From: Paenimyroides viscosum
GTDB taxonomy: Bacteria; Bacteroidota; Bacteroidia; Flavobacteriales; Flavobacteriaceae
Reading direction: 5' to 3'
Assembly (NCBI RefSeq): GCF_003858535.1
Contig: NZ_RQTJ01000008.1
Location: 55,817 to 119,816, forward strand
Length of the DNA stretch: 64,000 nucleotides
Shown: in pieces, positions 61,591-64,000 of the stretch
Position numbering within the stretch: position 1 is the stretch's first letter
Layout of the letters: each line of letters opens with the position of its first letter
Notes under the pieces: model-generated
Database searches by the model: none
What the model was told of the DNA's origin: nothing
Seen by the model: the letters and a program-made list of their open reading frames with translations, nothing else
Program-made: the position numbers and the translations under genes

Positions 61591-62817
61591 ATGAAAGATT
61601 TATTAAAGAAATTCGAAGATAAAAAACCTGAAGTTGTTTTTCATTGGTCTGATTCTGAAACAGAAGCAGAAGGGTGGACAGTAATTAATTCATTGCGTGG
61701 TGGTGCTGCCGGTGGTGGTACACGTATGCGTAAAGGGTTAGATATGAACGAAGTTTTGTCTTTGGCTAAAACTATGGAAGTGAAATTTACGGTTGCTGGT
61801 CCGGCTATTGGTGGGGCAAAATCGGGAATTAACTTTGATCCTGCTGATCCGCGTAAAGAAGGTGTTTTAAAAAGATGGTTTAAAGCTGTTTATCCTTTAT
61901 TGAAAAATTATTACGGAACAGGTGGCGATTTAAATGTAGATCAAATCAACGAAGTTATTCCAATGACTAAGCAATATGGTTTACTTCATCCACAAGAAGG
62001 CGTCTTTAATGGTCATTTCAATGCTACCGAAGATCAAAAAATGAACCGTATCAATCAATTACGTGAGGGCGTTTCAAAAGAAGTTACACATCCAGATTAT
62101 ACTCCAAGTATTGAAAGTAAAATTGCTGTAGGCGATTTAATTACAGGTTTTGGAGTGGCTTATTCAGTTTATCATTTTTATTCTGTTTTTGGTGGTGATG
62201 TAAAAGGTAAAAAAGTAATTATTCAAGGTTTTGGAAATGTAGGTGCAGCAGCTGCTTATTATTTCGCTCAAATGGGTGCTAAAATCGTTGGTATTATTGA
62301 TAGAGATGGTGGTATTATTAATTCAGAAGGATATTCTTTTGAAGAAGTTAAAACCTTATTCTTAAACAAAAACGGAAATACGTTAGTTGCAGATAACATG
62401 ATTCCTTTTGCAGAAATTAACGAAAAAATCTGGTCTATCGGTGCAGAAGTATTTGCTCCGTGTGCAGCTTCTCGTTTAGTACAACAATCGCAAGTAGAAC
62501 AAATGATAAACGCTGGTTTAGAAGTGATTACTTGTGGAGCGAATGTGCCTTTTGCAGATAAAGAAATATTCTTTGGACCAATTATGGAATACGTTGATCA
62601 AAACGTATCATTAATTCCAGATTTTATTTCTAACTGTGGAATGGCTCGTGTTTTTGCTTATTTAATGGAAAAAGAAGTTTCAATTATCGATAAAGAAATT
62701 TTTGACGATACTTCGGATGTGATCAAAAAAGCTATTGAAAATATTCACAATACTCACAAAGAAAAAACAAATATATCAGCTAAAGCGTTTGAAATAGCGT
62801 TACAGCAATTAGTATAA
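61591..62817 (+). CDS. Glu/Leu/Phe/Val-type amino acid dehydrogenase
   Basis: The 408-residue protein has the dimerisation part with RGGAAGGGTRMRKGLDMNEV and the substrate lysine region VAGPAIGGAKSGINFDPAD, and the NAD-binding part KVIIQGFGNVGAAAAYYF. It oxidatively deaminates an amino acid; glutamate or leucine cannot be distinguished with certainty. It follows anmK by about 50 bp and ends with a terminator. Confidence 0.9.
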   Translation: MKDLLKKFEDKKPEVVFHWSDSETEAEGWTVINSLRGGAAGGGTRMRKGLDMNEVLSLAKTMEVKFTVAGPAIGGAKSGINFDPADPRKEGVLKRWFKAVYPLLKNYYGTGGDLNVDQINEVIPMTKQYGLLHPQEGVFNGHFNATEDQKMNRINQLREGVSKEVTHPDYTPSIESKIAVGDLITGFGVAYSVYHFYSVFGGDVKGKKVIIQGFGNVGAAAAYYFAQMGAKIVGIIDRDGGIINSEGYSFEEVKTLFLNKNGNTLVADNMIPFAEINEKIWSIGAEVFAPCAASRLVQQSQVEQMINAGLEVITCGANVPFADKEIFFGPIMEYVDQNVSLIPDFISNCGMARVFAYLMEKEVSIIDKEIFDDTSDVIKKAIENIHNTHKEKTNISAKAFEIALQQLV

Positions 62818-62833
62818 AAAAATAATATTTTAT

Positions 62834-62859
62834 AGCAAGTAGAAATACTTGCTTTTTTT
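62834..62859 (+). terminator. Terminator after dehydrogenase gene
   Basis: AGCAAGTA-GAAA-TACTTGCT hairpin followed by TTTTTT. Confidence 0.88.
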
Positions 62860-62919
62860 ATACAACTAAATAAAAAATGTATATTTACCTAAAATTTAAG
62901 CTTTATTAAAACATAGTAT

Positions 62920-63795
62920 ATGCAATTTACAAACGAAGAAAAAAAATCAATGGCAATAACAACAGCAGTAGTTGGTGTTTTGTTGATGATTTTGATACTT
63001 ATACGTTTTGCAAATTCTGTTGATATATCTGAATTAGCAGGCGGTGGCGGTGGCGGTGTTGAAATTAATTTTGGCGACAGTGAGTTGGGGATGGGACCCG
63101 ATTTTACAAGCGAAGTATTAAATGTTACCGAAGCTAATAAAAAATCGGATGCTGCTCGTGAACCCGAAGTTGAAGAAGAGATTTTGGCACAAGAAAACAC
63201 AAGAGACGTTCGTGATTATACGGTGGTTAAAAAAACAACAACCACAAAAGATAAACCTAAAACAGTAACAAAACCTGTGAAGGAACAACCTAAAACACGT
63301 CAGGTTTCCGATTTTGTTAAAAATGCAGCATCAAGCCTTAACGGAAACAAATCTGGAGGCGATGGTGATGACGGCGTTGCAGGTAATAAAGGTAAAAAAG
63401 ACGGATCGTTGAACTCTAGCAATTATTATGGCGACGGTGGTTCTGGTGGCGGAACAGGCGGCGGTCACGGAACTGGAAACGGTTCGGGAGTGGGAGCAGG
63501 ATCTGGATCTGGAACAGGTGGCGGAAACGGTTATTCGTTATCTGGTAGAAAAGCAACTTCACGACCAACGCCACAAAATAACTGTAACGAAGCAGGAACA
63601 ATTGTTGTTCGTGTAACGGTTGACAGAAACGGAAACGTAATTAGGGCATTACCTGGAATAAAAGGATCTACAAACAGTTCTAGCTGTTTAAAAAATATTG
63701 CAAAAGATGCCGCAATGCGTACCAAATGGGAACCAAAAGCATCCGCAACAGCAGAACAAATTGGAAGTATAGTTTATAACTTTAAACTGAATTAA
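62920..63795 (+). CDS. TonB-like energy transducer
   Basis: The 291-residue protein has one N-terminal membrane segment (AITTAVVGVLLMILILIRF), a long extended region with Pro/Lys and then Gly/Ser-rich repeats, and a C-terminal TonB-type domain (GTIVVRVTVDRNGNVIRALP; MRTKWEPKA). It would span the periplasm and energise outer-membrane receptors. ExbB/ExbD are not in the window; they normally lie nearby. An IS begins 50 bp after its stop. Confidence 0.88.
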   Translation: MQFTNEEKKSMAITTAVVGVLLMILILIRFANSVDISELAGGGGGGVEINFGDSELGMGPDFTSEVLNVTEANKKSDAAREPEVEEEILAQENTRDVRDYTVVKKTTTTKDKPKTVTKPVKEQPKTRQVSDFVKNAASSLNGNKSGGDGDDGVAGNKGKKDGSLNSSNYYGDGGSGGGTGGGHGTGNGSGVGAGSGSGTGGGNGYSLSGRKATSRPTPQNNCNEAGTIVVRVTVDRNGNVIRALPGIKGSTNSSSCLKNIAKDAAMRTKWEPKASATAEQIGSIVYNFKLN

Positions 63796-63801
63796 AAATA
63801 T

Positions 63802-63835
63802 AAAACCTCAAATGTAATGTTTGAGGTTTTTTGTT
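63802..63835 (+). terminator. Terminator after tonB-like gene
   Basis: AAAACCTCAAA / TTTGAGGTTTT hairpin followed by more T. Confidence 0.88.
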
Positions 63836-63844
63836 ATATTTAAT

Positions 63845-64000
63845 TGTCTCGTCCTGAAATAGCGATACAAAAAAGAAATCGTTATTATGGAAGAAAGAAA
63901 AAATTATGTGAAACGCACTTAGCGAGATTACAGCATGTCTTTTAAGTTGAGTGTTGTAAAAGAAATCGAGTCTGGGGAGTTATCTACTGTGGGTGCCTGC
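63845..64000 (+). mobile_element. Left end of an IS3-family insertion sequence, cut by window edge
   Basis: It begins TGTCTCGTCCTGAAATAGCG, a typical Bacteroidota IS3 (IS150-group) end starting with TG, and contains the start of an orfA-type gene. The rest lies beyond the window. Confidence 0.7.
63887..64000 (+). pseudogene. IS3 OrfA, partial, with an in-frame TAG at codon 12
   Basis: From ATG 63887 the frame reads MEERKNYVKRT, then TAG, then RDYSMSFKLSVVKEIESGEL without a frame change. From memory of the family the position usually holds Gln (CAG), so one C-to-T change could explain the stop. Translation might restart at ATG 63935, in which case the product would be only slightly shortened. 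Confidence 0.6.

Noticed and set aside
1..64000. CRISPR arrays, tRNA or rRNA genes, integrase
   Set aside because: I found no regularly spaced repeat arrays, no cloverleaf-like sequences, and no tyrosine or serine recombinase in the window; the ICE integrase must lie outside.

Overview
The window suggests a member of the Flavobacteriia (phylum Bacteroidota). The DNA is AT-rich, promoters carry TAnnTTTG-like -7 boxes, Shine-Dalgarno sequences are scarce, and several families are typical of this phylum (GLPGLI proteins, large OMP-barrel receptors, RteC, DUF1896, DUF3945, 2TM proteins). About 51 kb looks like one integrative conjugative element (ICE) of the CTnDOT type. The rest (about 51.6-63.8 kb) looks like the host chromosome, with a defence patch next to the element and an IS3-type insertion at the right edge.

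Layout. 1-1.6 kb holds traG (cut by the window edge), traF and traE. 1.8-5.8 kb is a cargo block on the other strand (YCII protein, ECF42-type sigma factor, two lipoproteins, one with an HELAH zinc motif) that separates traE from traD. 5.8-8.2 kb holds traD, three DUF3408 proteins and the ParA-like TraA. 8.2-9.0 kb is a long non-coding stretch with a CAGGTA repeat field and hairpins that look like oriT. 9.0-15.5 kb holds mobA, mobB (relaxase) and mobC (coupling protein), interrupted by a frameshifted membrane gene and an opposing two-gene cassette with a PD-(D/E)XK nuclease motif. 16-33 kb is cargo: a small secreted protein with a GLPGLI protein and an OMP receptor, a Fic protein, a peptide-export cluster (two double-glycine peptides, a JmjC oxygenase, an OMP receptor, a C39-peptidase ABC transporter), a serine hydrolase, and an alpha-oxoamine synthase/TetR/DUF1304 group. 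33-39.7 kb holds the large methylase-helicase, DUF1896 and an MT-A70 methylase. 39.8-44.8 kb holds two near-identical histone-like genes around a patchwork with broken araC and ubiE, an intact folA, a 2TM gene, an ISL3-type IS, an SDR oxidoreductase and an ASCH-like protein. 44.8-51.1 kb holds an ORF6N protein, topoisomerase III, DUF3945, two small HTH proteins and RteC, the same order as the CTnDOT excision/regulation module. 51.6-54.7 kb holds a 3'-truncated type ISP restriction-modification gene and an Abi protein. 55-63.8 kb holds chromosomal genes (MFS exporter, hybrid histidine kinase, acyl-CoA dehydrogenase, anmK, Glu/Leu-type dehydrogenase, TonB). I see no integrase, tRNA, rRNA or CRISPR array.

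Most striking result. Six backbone promoters (traE, traA, mobC, DUF1896-helicase, MT-A70, DUF3945-topB) and one place inside traD carry the same control element: four GGC (or near) triplets exactly 10 bp apart, always in the same orientation relative to the gene, with a -7 box 32 nt (31 in traD) from the last triplet and a poor -33 box. This looks like an array for an activator bound to one face of the helix, switching on all transfer and processing operons together. The best candidate regulators are the two small HTH proteins upstream of DUF3945, by analogy with the Xis2c/Xis2d proteins of CTnDOT. A second, palindromic motif (TTTCyTyGATTAAAGAAA-like) precedes cargo genes and rteC. The other candidate new system is the double-glycine peptide/JmjC/C39 cluster at 22-29 kb.
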